A stretch of DNA of 64,000 bases from Sphingobacterium thalpophilum (GCF_901482695.1 NZ_LR590484.1:4464001-4528000), one strand, 5' to 3'. Shown: positions 1 to 9,508, counted from the first letter of the stretch. Numbers and translations: made by a program. The notes: generated by a model from the sequence alone, not told the origin.

Positions 1-894
1 CAGTGTGCTGCCGTACACCTGATAATAGCTCCGCGCTGTTGCCACGGCCGGAACGATGCTGAACCCTTCCCAGGTATTGACACCAGCAGTGGAGAGGTTG
101 ACGGTCTGCAGCTGCCAGATGGCTTCTTTGCTGGTTTTCAGGAACACGGTATTCAGATCGCGGGACAGCTCATAACGGCTGTCGCCGATGACTTTGGTGG
201 CTGTGGCTTCGGCATTGGCCCAGTCCGAGCGGTAGAGGTATACCCGGGCCAATAAGGCTTCCACTGCTTTTCGGTTGGGACGGGTGCGTTCGGTGCCGAT
301 GTAGGTATCGGGGATGTCCGCAGCAGCCTGCCTGAGGTCTTCCACCATGAAGGCATAGAGCTCTTCCCGGGATGCTGGACCTTTCTGGTTGTTGGCCTCC
401 AGATTTTTGGTGTCCGTGATCAGAGGGACTTTGTTGAACAGATTGCTAAGGTAAAAGTAGCAGAATACCCGCGTAAAACGGGCTTCGGCAGACAGCTCTG
501 CCTTGACCTCAGCACTCAGCGACGAGGCTTCCAGACCTTCGATAATTTTGTTGCTATGGTTGATATAGCTGAAAGGCTGGGACCAGAGACGGTCGAGATA
601 AGAGGTGGCGGGACTGAGTTTATTGTATTTATACTCATCATAAGTGGTAAAGGCTGAATTGTACTCGTCGGCCAGACTCGCCAGGACGATGGTCATCAGT
701 CCGCTGGCAAACTGGTTGTTGTAATTGTTCATGCTGGTATACAGCCCGGCTACTGTTGCGCTGGCGGTTTTGGCGTCGCTGAAAGCCGCGCCGGCAGCCA
801 CTTCGGTGCGCGGCGGATCGGTCTCCAGAAATTTGCTGCAGGACAGGTGGAGCAGCGGTGTGGCAAAGAGACTGTAGATGATATATTTTTTCAT
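1..894 (-). CDS. SusD/RagB-like nutrient-binding lipoprotein (C-terminus cut by window edge)
   Basis: The 298 codons shown are open from ATG at 894 to the left edge, so the C-terminal part lies outside the window. The product begins with Lys-Lys, a hydrophobic stretch and a lipobox ending at Cys19 (HLSC), followed by KFLETDPP, typical of mature SusD lipoproteins. Residues around 130-240 carry the SusD TPR pattern (AEARFTRVFCYFYLSNLF, then RPNRKAVEALLARVYLY). SusD proteins sit on the outer surface and form the lid of the SusC channel, capturing glycans or other large substrates. It lies 30 bases after the SusC gene at 925-4170 and is the last visible gene of the sigma-FecR-SusC-SusD operon. 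The substrate cannot be read from the sequence; the divergent arabinofuranosidase suggests an arabinose-containing glycan. Confidence 0.93.
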   Translation of the reverse strand, partial: MKKYIIYSLFATPLLHLSCSKFLETDPPRTEVAAGAAFSDAKTASATVAGLYTSMNNYNNQFASGLMTIVLASLADEYNSAFTTYDEYKYNKLSPATSYLDRLWSQPFSYINHSNKIIEGLEASSLSAEVKAELSAEARFTRVFCYFYLSNLFNKVPLITDTKNLEANNQKGPASREELYAFMVEDLRQAAADIPDTYIGTERTRPNRKAVEALLARVYLYRSDWANAEATATKVIGDSRYELSRDLNTVFLKTSKEAIWQLQTVNLSTAGVNTWEGFSIVPAVATARSYYQVYGSTL

Positions 895-924
895 GGGATA
901 GTTCGTTGGTCGTTTCATGATTGA

Positions 925-3900
925 TTAAAAAGTGAGCTGCACACCAAAGGTATAGGTACGCAACGACGGTGTGGCGCTGGTGCGTACAGACCCGAAGGGG
1001 TTGACATCTGAAAGGTAGCTGCGGTCAAAACCGGGCATCTCGGGGTCCATGCCCCTGAAGCTGGTCCAGGTCAGCAGATTCTGCGCGGTAAACTGCAGGG
1101 CGGCCCGGCTGATGTGGATCTTTTGCGCCCACCGCGAGATATCGTAGCTGAGCGACACATTTTTTAGTCGGATGAAGGAGGCGTCGTCCCAGACCGCAGA
1201 GGAGTACCGGTAATTGTTGCGGTACACCACATTGGCCTCGTTGGCACTATTGGCCGTGGCACGTGGGATATCGGTGATGTCGCCGGGCTGCTGCCAGCGG
1301 CCCAGTACGTATTCGTCCAGATTGGCCATGGCACCGATGGTGGTCGCCAGTGGCCCATAGCCGATGGAGGGGCCTTCCTGCTTGACAAACTGCAGCATGA
1401 AGCCCAGACTCAGCGGGCCATAGCTCAGGTTGTTGCTGAGGCCGCCGTAATAGCGCGGCATGGTTGAACCCAGGGTCACGTAGTCATTGAAATCGGTAAT
1501 CTTGCCGTCGCCGTCCACATCCCTGAACTGGGCGATGCCGGTCTGCGGATCCACACCGGTGAACTGGAAGCCGCGCACGATGCGTGTGGACTCGCCGATA
1601 ACGTAGCGGCGCGCATCGCTGCTGCTCTCAAGCCCCGGATATTCCAGCAGGGTATTGGACGGAAAGGTGATATTGAAGCTGGTCTTCCAGCTGAACTGTT
1701 CCCGCTGGATATTGGTGCTGCTGAGCTCCAGCTCCCAGCCGCTGTTTTCGATCTTTGCCGGCTGATTGCCAAAATAGGAGGTAAAGCCCGTCTGTGGCGC
1801 CAGGGTAATATCGATCAGCTGGTTGCCGGATCTATTGTTGTAGTAGTTGAGGGTCATGAAGATGCGGTCCTTCAAAAATCCGAGGTCAAGGCCCAGCTCT
1901 TTCTTTCTGATTTCTTCCCAGCCAAAATTGGGGTTGTATACGCGTGTCGGGTACAGGCCCGAGATGCCCTGGTAGGCGAAGTTGGTGCCCCAGGTATCGA
2001 GATACTGGTAGTCGCCGATCTGGTCATTGCCGGTCACGCCCCAGCTGGCCCGCAGCTTCCCGAAGCTCAGTACGGACTGCCCGCGCAGGAACTCCTCGCT
2101 GCTGAATACCCAGGCCGCGCCCACTGATCCGAAGTTACCGTATTTGTTGTTGGGGCCGAAGCGCGAGGATCCGTCCCGGCGGTAGCTGACATTGAAGAGG
2201 TAGCGGTCATCGTAGGCGTAGCTGATCCGGCCGAAGGCCGACTGGTAGCGGTAGTCGGCATACTGGTTGTTGCGGACCGTGAGCGCTCCGGCAGCAGCCA
2301 TGTTTTCAAGCTGCGAATCACTCGGGTAGCCGCTGCCGTCGATGTATTTGCCCTCGCTGACCCGCTGCTGCCAGGTGCCGCCGGCGAGCAGCCTGACATC
2401 GTGCTTGCCAAATGTTTTGCTGTAATTGAGCTGTGGCTCAACGATGTAGGACTCGTAGTCCGAATTGCCGTATGAAGCCATCGAGCCGGTACTAGTGGCG
2501 GGATTGAATCCGGCATTGGGCAGCAGGCGCGTCTGGTCCATGCTCTTGAGGTTGTAGCCCACGCTGATCTTGGTCGTCAGCTCGGGCAGGATCGCATACT
2601 CGGCAGACAGATTGGCCAGCAGCGATTTTGACTTTGACAGCGCCGAGCGCTCCATATAGGCCGCGGGATTCTGCTGATTCTGCTGGAACCAGTAGTAGTC
2701 CCCCTTTTCGTCGTAAAGCGGATAGTTGGGTGCCACGTTATAAAACTGTGCGATATCGGTCGGCACCGTGTTGTTGCGGTCCAGATTGAGGCTGAAGCTG
2801 CTGTTGAGTTTGAAGCGCTGGTCCCGGGACTGAGTGGACAGATTGAGCAGGGCTCCGCCACGCTGATAGGTCTTGTTGCCGGGCAGGGGATCGCCCTGCC
2901 GGTTGAAGTTGGTACTGGCGAGATACTGTGTATACTCGTTGCCTCCGGCAAAGGAGAGCTGGTAGCTTGAGAACGGCGCCCCGGCACCGTAAAATGCTTT
3001 CTGCCAGTCACTATTGGCCTTCTGGTCCCAGGTCAGCAGGTCCGGTGCGTTATCCGCCGTGGGTTCAAACTGGTCGTTCGCAAAGCCTTCCTTACGGATC
3101 TGCAGGTATTGTTCGGTATTGAGCATCTTGAGGTTACGGATGGCTTTGCCCGAACCGATGCTGGCGTTGAAGTCTATTTTGAGCCCGCTTTTATTGCCTT
3201 TTTTGGTAGTGATCAGGATCACCCCGTTGCCACCGCGGGAGCCATAGATGGCTGTGGCGTCGGCGTCCTTGAGCACGTCGATGCGCTCGATGTCCTTGGG
3301 GTTGATCAGGCTCAGGGGACTCTGATTGCCATTGGCCAGGGTAAACTGGTTCATGCTTTCGTCCGAAAAGGGAATGCCGTCGATGATGTAGAGCGGGCTG
3401 CTGCCGTTGCTCAGTGAATTGACGCCGCGCAGCTGCACCTGAAACGAGCCGCCGGGCAGTCCTGAATTGGATGCGATGTTGAGGCCGGCGACCCGGCCCT
3501 GCAGTGCGGCAAGGGGATCCAGTACGGGCTGCGTTCCGATCTCCCGGCTGGTCACACTGGATACCGAACCTGTGTTTTTGCGGACGGAGGAGGTACCGTA
3601 ACCGATGACCACCACTTCGTCGAGATTGCCGGGATCGGCCTCGAGGCTCAGCTCAAGGGGGCCGCCGCCGGCAACTTTAACTTCTTTGCTGCGGTAGCCC
3701 ACATAGCTCAGCAACAGGATGTCGTCGGCCTGCAGCCCATGTAAGGTGAACTGTCCGCCGGCGTCGGTGACAGTGCTGGTCACTTTGTTTTTGACACGGA
3801 CGCTCACGCCCTCAAGGGGGGCGCCGGCGGCATTGCGCACGCGGCCGCTGACAGCGGTCTGCTGGGGGCTGCCTGTAGCTTTGCCCTGAAGCACAATGGT

Positions 3901-4170
3901 GTTGTTGACAATGCGGTAGCGGATGCCCCTGGCGGTAAAGGCCTGCCTGAGCAGTTCCGGAATATTGGTATTGTCCAGGTTCACATCCAGGTTCAGGTCG
4001 GGCTTAATTTCGCTGGGGTCATAGACAAAGCGGTAGTCGCTGCGCTGCTCGATGGTTTTGACGAGCTGTCTGAACTGAATCTGATCCGGCGCACCGGCCG
4101 GATGCTGGCTAAAGGCATAACCGTTGACATGCATCAGCATAAACAGTACTGCTTTTACGGAGTTTTTCAT
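925..4170 (-). CDS. SusC/RagA-type TonB-dependent receptor with STN signalling domain
   Basis: This 1081-residue outer-membrane channel has a signal peptide (residues 1-22), an STN secretin/TonB N-terminal domain (about 31-95), a carboxypeptidase-regulatory-like domain (about 106-178), the SusC segment LDEVVVIGYGT near 183-193, a plug domain with the DPLAALQGRVAGLNI and LYIIDGIPF patterns, and a long beta-barrel ending in a terminal aromatic (TFGVQLTF). SusC proteins import substrates with energy from TonB. The STN domain is the part that normally contacts a FecR anti-sigma factor, and such a gene lies directly upstream (38-base gap). The SusD partner follows after 30 bases. This is a complete trans-envelope signalling arrangement in which substrate at the channel should activate the sigma factor at 5304-5831. 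Confidence 0.96.
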   Translation of the reverse strand: MKNSVKAVLFMLMHVNGYAFSQHPAGAPDQIQFRQLVKTIEQRSDYRFVYDPSEIKPDLNLDVNLDNTNIPELLRQAFTARGIRYRIVNNTIVLQGKATGSPQQTAVSGRVRNAAGAPLEGVSVRVKNKVTSTVTDAGGQFTLHGLQADDILLLSYVGYRSKEVKVAGGGPLELSLEADPGNLDEVVVIGYGTSSVRKNTGSVSSVTSREIGTQPVLDPLAALQGRVAGLNIASNSGLPGGSFQVQLRGVNSLSNGSSPLYIIDGIPFSDESMNQFTLANGNQSPLSLINPKDIERIDVLKDADATAIYGSRGGNGVILITTKKGNKSGLKIDFNASIGSGKAIRNLKMLNTEQYLQIRKEGFANDQFEPTADNAPDLLTWDQKANSDWQKAFYGAGAPFSSYQLSFAGGNEYTQYLASTNFNRQGDPLPGNKTYQRGGALLNLSTQSRDQRFKLNSSFSLNLDRNNTVPTDIAQFYNVAPNYPLYDEKGDYYWFQQNQQNPAAYMERSALSKSKSLLANLSAEYAILPELTTKISVGYNLKSMDQTRLLPNAGFNPATSTGSMASYGNSDYESYIVEPQLNYSKTFGKHDVRLLAGGTWQQRVSEGKYIDGSGYPSDSQLENMAAAGALTVRNNQYADYRYQSAFGRISYAYDDRYLFNVSYRRDGSSRFGPNNKYGNFGSVGAAWVFSSEEFLRGQSVLSFGKLRASWGVTGNDQIGDYQYLDTWGTNFAYQGISGLYPTRVYNPNFGWEEIRKKELGLDLGFLKDRIFMTLNYYNNRSGNQLIDITLAPQTGFTSYFGNQPAKIENSGWELELSSTNIQREQFSWKTSFNITFPSNTLLEYPGLESSSDARRYVIGESTRIVRGFQFTGVDPQTGIAQFRDVDGDGKITDFNDYVTLGSTMPRYYGGLSNNLSYGPLSLGFMLQFVKQEGPSIGYGPLATTIGAMANLDEYVLGRWQQPGDITDIPRATANSANEANVVYRNNYRYSSAVWDDASFIRLKNVSLSYDISRWAQKIHISRAALQFTAQNLLTWTSFRGMDPEMPGFDRSYLSDVNPFGSVRTSATPSLRTYTFGVQLTF

Positions 4171-4208
4171 AGGGTATTAGATTAAAATTCGTTTGTTTAG
4201 TTTGTGGG

Positions 4209-5258
4209 TCAGGGGGCAAGCAGCAGGCGGTCCTTGTCGACCGTGTAATTGATGCCGGCAAACCGCAGTATGCGGAGCACCTCCGCAAAGGGTTCTTTTT
4301 TGCTGATCTTTCCGCTCAGGACTTTCTTTTCATAGGCCGGCGACAGGGTATAGGTAAAATTGTACCAGCGGGCCAGGTCGGCCATGATCTCGGGCAGCGG
4401 CGTCTGCTCGAAGGTAAAGTAACCGTCTTTCCACTGGCCTTCGGGCTGGCGGCTGTGCTGCTGTAGCTCGAAGCTGCCCTGCTGCAAGTCCACCTGTACC
4501 GCCTGTCCGGGCAGCAGCACCTGCTGCCGGCCGGCATTGCTGACGCGTATGCTGCCCTCGTCAAGCCTTGTGGTCAGCAGCTGCCCGTCGCTCTCGTACT
4601 GCCGCACGTTGAACGCTGTACCCAGTGCTTCTATGCTTGTGCTGCCCACATGAACGATAAAAGGGACAGTTTTGTTTTTGGCTACCTTAAAATAGGCTTC
4701 GCCCTGCAGATAGACGGCGCGCTGTTGCTGATTGTAGTCCTTGCCGATCTCCAGCCTGCTGTCGGCGTTGAGCCACACCGTGGTGCCGTCGGGCAGCTGC
4801 ATCCGGTATTCTTGTCCTTTTCTGGTCTGTAGGGCCACTTTGTCGCCCTTGTTCCGGTCCATCCATGCGGGGGCTGGGGGCTGCCGCTCATCCAGGCTCA
4901 CCACCTGATCGCCGATCAGCAGCTCGGCCTGAAACTGGCCGATGCTAAAGGGGGCTGCCGGCTGTGGCTGCGGAGGACCGGAAAAAAAGTAAATCGCCAG
5001 TCCGGCCGTCAGAAAAAGAGCGATGCTGGCCGCGACTTTCAGGTAGGCCCGTTTCCGCTGCGCGGCCCGCAGTTCGTCGCCAAAGAGCGTCTGCCGCAAA
5101 TAGCGGTCTTCGGCCGCGAGATCAAGTTCGGGGATTTCCTTTGCGTTGTTTGCTTTGCTGAGCTGGTTGTACCAGCTTTCGACCAGCGCAGTCTCCTCAG
5201 GGCTGCATAGTCCCTGCTGATATTTTTGCAGTAATGATCTGGATAGCGGTGTCTTCAT
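4209..5258 (-). CDS. FecR-family anti-sigma factor
   Basis: The 349-residue protein has a short cytoplasmic N-terminal region, one membrane helix at about residues 74-92, a periplasmic FecR domain (about 135-245, with LPDGTTVWLNADS and YLQGEAYFKV) and a C-terminal DUF4974 domain (about 275-347), which usually contacts the STN domain of a SusC receptor. It holds the ECF sigma factor inactive until the receptor signals. The gene sits between the sigma gene (45-base gap) and an STN-containing SusC (38-base gap), the standard Bacteroidota order. Length and domain order are normal for the family. Confidence 0.95.
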   Translation of the reverse strand: MKTPLSRSLLQKYQQGLCSPEETALVESWYNQLSKANNAKEIPELDLAAEDRYLRQTLFGDELRAAQRKRAYLKVAASIALFLTAGLAIYFFSGPPQPQPAAPFSIGQFQAELLIGDQVVSLDERQPPAPAWMDRNKGDKVALQTRKGQEYRMQLPDGTTVWLNADSRLEIGKDYNQQQRAVYLQGEAYFKVAKNKTVPFIVHVGSTSIEALGTAFNVRQYESDGQLLTTRLDEGSIRVSNAGRQQVLLPGQAVQVDLQQGSFELQQHSRQPEGQWKDGYFTFEQTPLPEIMADLARWYNFTYTLSPAYEKKVLSGKISKKEPFAEVLRILRFAGINYTVDKDRLLLAP

Positions 5259-5303
5259 GGGCAGTTGTTCTGTTTGCTGCTTAGAAGACAGGAAAGGGGC
5301 AGC

Positions 5304-5831
5304 TTAGTGGTAGAAAAAAATGAAAATAGTCCGTATTTTTTTTCTGAGAAGGGTCAACGCATTGTAAATCTGTTTTTTAACTGTCTGCTCAGAAATATCG
5401 AGCTCTTCGGCAATCTCGCGGTAGCTGCGTTGTTCGTACCGGCTTTTCTTAAAGATCAGCGCCATTTTGCTGGGCAGCTTCTCAATGGCATCTTCGATCT
5501 GCCGGGCCAGTTCTTTCTCCCGCAGCAGCTCATCGGGCATGACCTCAAGGGCAGGGCCCGCATGCTCCAGGTAGCTTTCGTACCTGCGCCCCACATCGCG
5601 GCTGGCGATGCGGTTGATCACCAGATTGCGTGCCGAACGGAAGAGATAGGCCTGATAGGAATGCTCGATCTCGAGGCGCTCCATCCTGTCCCAGAGATTC
5701 GCAAAGATCTCCTGTACAATATCACGGGCCTCATCACGGTCGTCCAGCATCCGAAAAACATGCACATACAGCTTGACCCAGTTTTCTTCATAAAGCTGGG
5801 TAAACAATTGTCGGACATGGGCTACGTTCAT
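5304..5831 (-). CDS. ECF-type RNA polymerase sigma factor
   Basis: This 175-residue sigma-70 family protein has region 2 near residues 20-85 (DEARDIVQEIFANLWDRM, then SYQAYLFRSARNLVINRI) and region 4 near 115-165 (LPSKMALIFKKSRYEQRSYR, then a helix-turn-helix IAEELDISEQTVKKQI). It lacks region 3, as ECF sigma factors do. It is the first gene of the minus-strand sigma-FecR-SusC-SusD operon and should direct transcription of the transport genes when released by FecR. A Bacteroidota-type promoter precedes it at 5861-5891, suggesting basal expression from the housekeeping sigma factor. Confidence 0.95.
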   Translation of the reverse strand: MNVAHVRQLFTQLYEENWVKLYVHVFRMLDDRDEARDIVQEIFANLWDRMERLEIEHSYQAYLFRSARNLVINRIASRDVGRRYESYLEHAGPALEVMPDELLREKELARQIEDAIEKLPSKMALIFKKSRYEQRSYREIAEELDISEQTVKKQIYNALTLLRKKIRTIFIFFYH

Positions 5832-5860
5832 CGTGATGGCTTAGTTAAGTGTCGGTTAGT

Positions 5861-5891
5861 CAAAATTAGGGTTTATTTTTAGGAAAGACAA
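5861..5891 (-). promoter_or_regulatory. Bacteroidota-type promoter for the sigma/FecR/SusCD operon
   Basis: Read on the minus strand, TTG (5889-5891) is followed by a 20-base spacer and TAATTTTG (5861-5868), matching the Bacteroidota -33/-7 pattern TTG...TAnnTTTG. The -7 element is 29 bases upstream of the sigma-factor ATG. Confidence 0.6.
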
Positions 5892-6230
5892 TTTATGTTG
5901 GATTTAGCCCACAACCTGTAAGATCATGCAGCCGGGCAGTGGATAGGGAGGCCTCCCTGCATGCCCCCTCAGAGGCACGCAGGGAACAGGGTATGGACCA
6001 GAGTAAACAAGAGGAAGCGGGTGCTCCGCCGGGTGATTTCGAAAAGAATATATTAAATGTTTGTTTTACATTTATTTTTTTCTTAAAATTGATCATAATA
6101 ACCGAGGATAAACGTAAAACGATGCTGATGCTGATCTCTGCTGATGCGGAGATATTTATTTTGCTCTAATAAACGTCATCTTAACACTTAAAAAGAGTTG
6201 GGATAAATCAAACCAGTTAAATAAACTTAT
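5892..6230. other. Intergenic region between divergent loci, with one hairpin
   Basis: This is A+T-rich spacer between the divergent sigma operon and the GH127 gene. The only clear structure is an imperfect hairpin at 5954-5985 (arms TCCCTGC-A-TGCC and GGCA-C-GCAGGGA, 8-base loop, one mismatch). No T-run follows, so it does not look like an intrinsic terminator. I found no convincing promoter for the rightward genes and no credible gene. Confidence 0.4.
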
Positions 6231-6377
6231 ATGAGCTTCAGAAATGCGAAGGAAAAATGGATCAATTGGTATGGATTGGTCATTTTCACAGGTGTGCTGT
6301 TCCCTTCCCAGGGCCGCGCTCAATACGAATGCAAACCTGAGGCAGAATCCGGGATATTAAATAAATCGTACACCTAA
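6231..6377 (+). CDS. 48-residue ORF with a signal-peptide-like sequence, possibly a gene remnant
   Basis: An ATG at 6231 opens a 48-codon frame ending at TAA 6375-6377. The N-terminus has basic residues, then a hydrophobic stretch (WYGLVIFTGVLFPS) and an apparent signal-peptidase site (GRAQ), leaving about 17 mature residues. It stops 11 bases before the GH127 gene, whose own N-terminus ends similarly in SRAQ. It could be a true small secreted peptide, a leader ORF coupled to GH127 translation, or the 5' stub of a lost secreted protein. I recognise no family. The signal sequence is clear, but expression is unproven. Confidence 0.4.
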   Translation: MSFRNAKEKWINWYGLVIFTGVLFPSQGRAQYECKPEAESGILNKSYT

Positions 6378-6388
6378 TACACATAATT

Positions 6389-8812
6389 ATGTATAGATTA
6401 AAATGTTATGCCGTACTAGCCGTTGTGCTGAGCAGCTTGTTTCTTGGCGAAAGCCGTGCTCAGGAGACAAGGGATAAAAAGCTTGACTATCCGATCGAAC
6501 CTGTTTCGTTTGTGGATGTGAAGTTTACGGACAAGTTTTGGGCGCCGAGGCTCAAGATCAATCAGCAGGTGACCATCCCGATCGCACTGCAGCAGTGCTA
6601 CTCGACAGGAAGGGTCGACAATTTTAAAAAAGCGGCGGGGATGATGAAGGGTTATTTCAGTACGGAATATCCTTTTGATGATACGGATATCTACAAGATC
6701 ATCGAGGGAATGGCTTATTCGGTGCAGACCAACCCCAATGCTGCACTGGAACAGCAGATGGATTCTTTGATCTATTATATCGGAAAGGCACAGGAGCCGG
6801 ACGGTTATCTCTTTACTGCCCGGACCGCTGCTGAGCCGGGTAAGATGCACGGCTGGGTAGGCAGCAAGCGCTGGGAGAAGGATCCGGACCTGAGCCATGA
6901 GCTGTACAATGCCGGACATCTGTACGAGGCCGCAGTGGCCCATTATATGGCCACGGGCAAGCGCTCCTTGCTGGATATCGCCATCAGGAATGCGGATCTG
7001 CTGGTCAAGGATTTTCTGGTGGGTGGCCTGAAATACGAACCGGGACACCAGATCGTCGAAATGGGGCTCGCCAAGATGTACCGGACAACAGGGAAAAAGG
7101 AGTATCTGGAGCTGGCGAAGTATTTTCTCGACCTCAAAGGAAAGGGTGTCCGCGGTGAATATGCACAGAGTCACAAACCGGTCGTGCAGCAGGATGAGGC
7201 CGTGGGCCATGCGGTGCGCGCCGTATACATGTACTCGGGGATGGCTGATGTCGCGGCACTCACGGGCGATAAGGCATACCTGAACGCAATAGACAGAATA
7301 TGGGACAATGTGGTGGACAAAAAATACTACGTCACCGGCGGGATCGGCGCCCGCGGTCATGGGGAAGCATTTGGCGATAACTATGAGCTGCCAAACATGT
7401 CGGCCTATTGCGAAACCTGTGCCGCAATCGGCAATGTATACTGGAACCACCGGCAGTTTCTGATGCATGGTGATGCCAAATACTACGATGTCATCGAACG
7501 TACCCTGTACAACGGTGTGCTCTCGGGGGTAGGCCTCGCCGGCGACCGCTTTTTCTACCCCAATCCCCTGGCATCGGAAGGGCAGCATGCGCGCAGCGAA
7601 TGGTTTGGCTGTGCCTGTTGCCCGAGCAATGTCTGCCGCTTTATCCCATCCATCCCGGGATATGCTTATGCGCATAAGGACAACCATATCTATGTCAACC
7701 TTTTTGTCGAAAGCGAAACCACGATCGACCTGCCCGGAAATAAGGTGCATATTGCCCAAAAGTCCAATTACCCCTGGGAAGGCCATACGGCAATACAGAT
7801 CAGCCCCGAAAAACCGGACGCCTTTGAACTGCTGCTCCGCATACCGGGATGGGCTGTCGACCGTCCGGTTCCGGGCAAGCTGTACACGTACCTGAAACCG
7901 GAACGCAAAGAGGTTGAGATCAAGATCAATGGTCAGCCGGTTGAATTCACGATTCAGGCAAATGGTTATGCCAGCCTCAGCCGCCAATGGCAAAAAGGGG
8001 ACCGTGTCGACCTGGTACTGCCCATGGATGTGAAGCGTACGATCGCCAATCATCAGGTGAAAGACGACAGGGGCAAGGTGGCTCTGGAGCGGGGTCCTAT
8101 TGTTTACTGCCTGGAATGGCCGGACAACAATGGGAAGGTTTCCAATGCCGTGCTGACAGATGATGCGACCGTGGAGAGCAGCTATCAGCCTGATAAACTC
8201 AATGGTATCGTGACCCTCACGATGAACGGCAAGAGTACCGCCCGCGATCAGCAGAACAAGATCATCGAAGAGGACAAACAGCTCACGGCCATCCCTTATT
8301 ATGCCTGGGCCAACCGGGGCGCGGGTGAGATGGAGGTCTGGATTCCCAGAACGCTGGAATACACCCGGCCACTGCCCCCGGTGACGATGACCACAACGGC
8401 GAAAGTGGAGTCTTCTAAAGGTCCGGCCCACGCGCTGGCAAAAGTCAATGACGGCTACTGGCCCAAAAGCTCTTCGGACCGCGACGTATCATTTTATTCC
8501 TTATGGCCCGCCAAAGGTACGGAGGAATGGATATCCTATGAGCTGGAAAAGCCTGCGGAGATCTCCATGGCAAATGTTTACTGGTGGGACGACCGCCCCT
8601 GGGGCGGCTGCCGCATTCCCGACAGCTGGTCGGTCGAATACCTCAATGCGGAAGGTAACTGGACGGCCGTAAAAAATACAACGGCCTATTCCAACGAACA
8701 GGACAAGGTCAATACGGTAAGGTTTGAGCCTGTAAAGACCCAAAAAGTCCGGTTAAAATTCCGGATGGGCAAAGAAGTATCCGTGGGGATCTACGAGTTT
8801 GAAGTCAAGTGA
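6389..8812 (+). CDS. Secreted GH127 beta-L-arabinofuranosidase (DUF1680) with C-terminal discoidin-like domain
   Basis: The 807-residue protein has a signal peptide ending near residue 24 (ESRAQ). The catalytic (alpha/alpha)6 domain carries the GH127 zinc-thiolate signature: Glu342 and Cys344 in YCETCAAIGN, and Cys410-Cys411 in GCACCPSNVCR. In the HypBA1 family the equivalent Glu/Cys/Cys/Cys set binds zinc, and one Cys of the CC pair is the nucleophile. Residues from about 672 to the end resemble an F5/8-type C (carbohydrate-binding) domain. The enzyme should release beta-L-arabinofuranose from plant oligosaccharides or glycoproteins in the periplasm or at the surface. It is divergent from a sigma/FecR/SusCD operon, supporting an arabinose-containing target. 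An intrinsic terminator follows at 8881-8922. Confidence 0.93.
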   Translation: MYRLKCYAVLAVVLSSLFLGESRAQETRDKKLDYPIEPVSFVDVKFTDKFWAPRLKINQQVTIPIALQQCYSTGRVDNFKKAAGMMKGYFSTEYPFDDTDIYKIIEGMAYSVQTNPNAALEQQMDSLIYYIGKAQEPDGYLFTARTAAEPGKMHGWVGSKRWEKDPDLSHELYNAGHLYEAAVAHYMATGKRSLLDIAIRNADLLVKDFLVGGLKYEPGHQIVEMGLAKMYRTTGKKEYLELAKYFLDLKGKGVRGEYAQSHKPVVQQDEAVGHAVRAVYMYSGMADVAALTGDKAYLNAIDRIWDNVVDKKYYVTGGIGARGHGEAFGDNYELPNMSAYCETCAAIGNVYWNHRQFLMHGDAKYYDVIERTLYNGVLSGVGLAGDRFFYPNPLASEGQHARSEWFGCACCPSNVCRFIPSIPGYAYAHKDNHIYVNLFVESETTIDLPGNKVHIAQKSNYPWEGHTAIQISPEKPDAFELLLRIPGWAVDRPVPGKLYTYLKPERKEVEIKINGQPVEFTIQANGYASLSRQWQKGDRVDLVLPMDVKRTIANHQVKDDRGKVALERGPIVYCLEWPDNNGKVSNAVLTDDATVESSYQPDKLNGIVTLTMNGKSTARDQQNKIIEEDKQLTAIPYYAWANRGAGEMEVWIPRTLEYTRPLPPVTMTTTAKVESSKGPAHALAKVNDGYWPKSSSDRDVSFYSLWPAKGTEEWISYELEKPAEISMANVYWWDDRPWGGCRIPDSWSVEYLNAEGNWTAVKNTTAYSNEQDKVNTVRFEPVKTQKVRLKFRMGKEVSVGIYEFEVK

Positions 8813-8880
8813 TGTTATCCTATACAACAGCATAAATAGGTGCTTAAGGAAAAGGCATTTATTTTATTTAGGTGGTTAAA

Positions 8881-8922
8881 GAAAGCCGCGTCAAATTTAT
8901 TTTTGATGCGGTTTCTTTTTTT
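8881..8922 (+). terminator. Intrinsic terminator after the GH127 gene
   Basis: A stem of GAAAGCCGCGTCAAA (8881-8895) and TTTGATGCGGTTTC (8902-8915) with two wobble positions and a short A+T loop is followed by seven T residues. The orientation suits the rightward GH127 transcript. Confidence 0.8.
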
Positions 8923-8930
8923 GATAAGCG

Positions 8931-9293
8931 TTAAGAAGATGGCCCGATTTTACTATAATCTGTCAGCCCTAGCTTGTTCCCAAAGGGATCATTGAATTCA
9001 ACGGCATAGCCGGTCATAATCTCAAATGGTTCGCTCAGAAATGATATGCCCCTGGATTTAAGGTCTTCGTAAGCCGTTTTTACACTCTCCACCGTAAACC
9101 ATATCGCCGGCTGGGCATGTCGGGTGCTCAAGATAATCGCCGGCTCGTGGGCGCCTACCCGGAATGCTGTCATTCCTTTGTCCGCAAAATCAAATTTGAC
9201 TTTCAGACCAAGCTGCCTGCCATAAAATTCTTTTGCCTCTTCCAGATTATCTGCTGGAAGGAAAAAGTTGTCGTAATCGCTGATGCTGTTCAT
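8931..9293 (-). CDS. VOC-superfamily (glyoxalase/bleomycin-resistance-like) protein
   Basis: The 120-residue protein has the paired beta-alpha-beta-beta-beta fold of the vicinal oxygen chelate superfamily: an N-terminal half with FFLPADNLEEAKEFYGRQLG, and a C-terminal half ending in VEFNDPFGNKLGLTDYS, a common VOC motif. Members include glyoxalases, dioxygenases and antibiotic-binding proteins; the exact reaction cannot be assigned here. It is a lone gene converging on GH127 across the terminator at 8881-8922. The start follows the family N-terminus. Confidence 0.85.
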   Translation of the reverse strand: MNSISDYDNFFLPADNLEEAKEFYGRQLGLKVKFDFADKGMTAFRVGAHEPAIILSTRHAQPAIWFTVESVKTAYEDLKSRGISFLSEPFEIMTGYAVEFNDPFGNKLGLTDYSKIGPSS

Positions 9294-9508
9294 TGCTGTG
9301 GATTTGTTAAATGATATCTATTCTTTCATGACACCAATGTAGGTATAACCACTTGGATTAGAGGTGACAGCGGTCATATTTCCAGGTGATTGTACGCCAT
9401 ATGCACAAATCATTGCAGGCATGCTTTTTACGTTATGCATATTGGAAGCCGGCGCTTATGCCCACAGCTGGCCGTTGGCGTACTGGAACCCAAATGATGG
9501 ACGATAGA

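Noticed and set aside
5939..6169. 76-codon frame in the spacer before GH127
   Set aside because: It has low-complexity composition, spans a hairpin, and shows no recognisable feature.
6416..8431. 671-codon open frame antisense to the GH127 gene
   Set aside because: It lies wholly within a well-supported enzyme gene, shows no domain or signal peptide, and has the composition expected of a codon-bias shadow.
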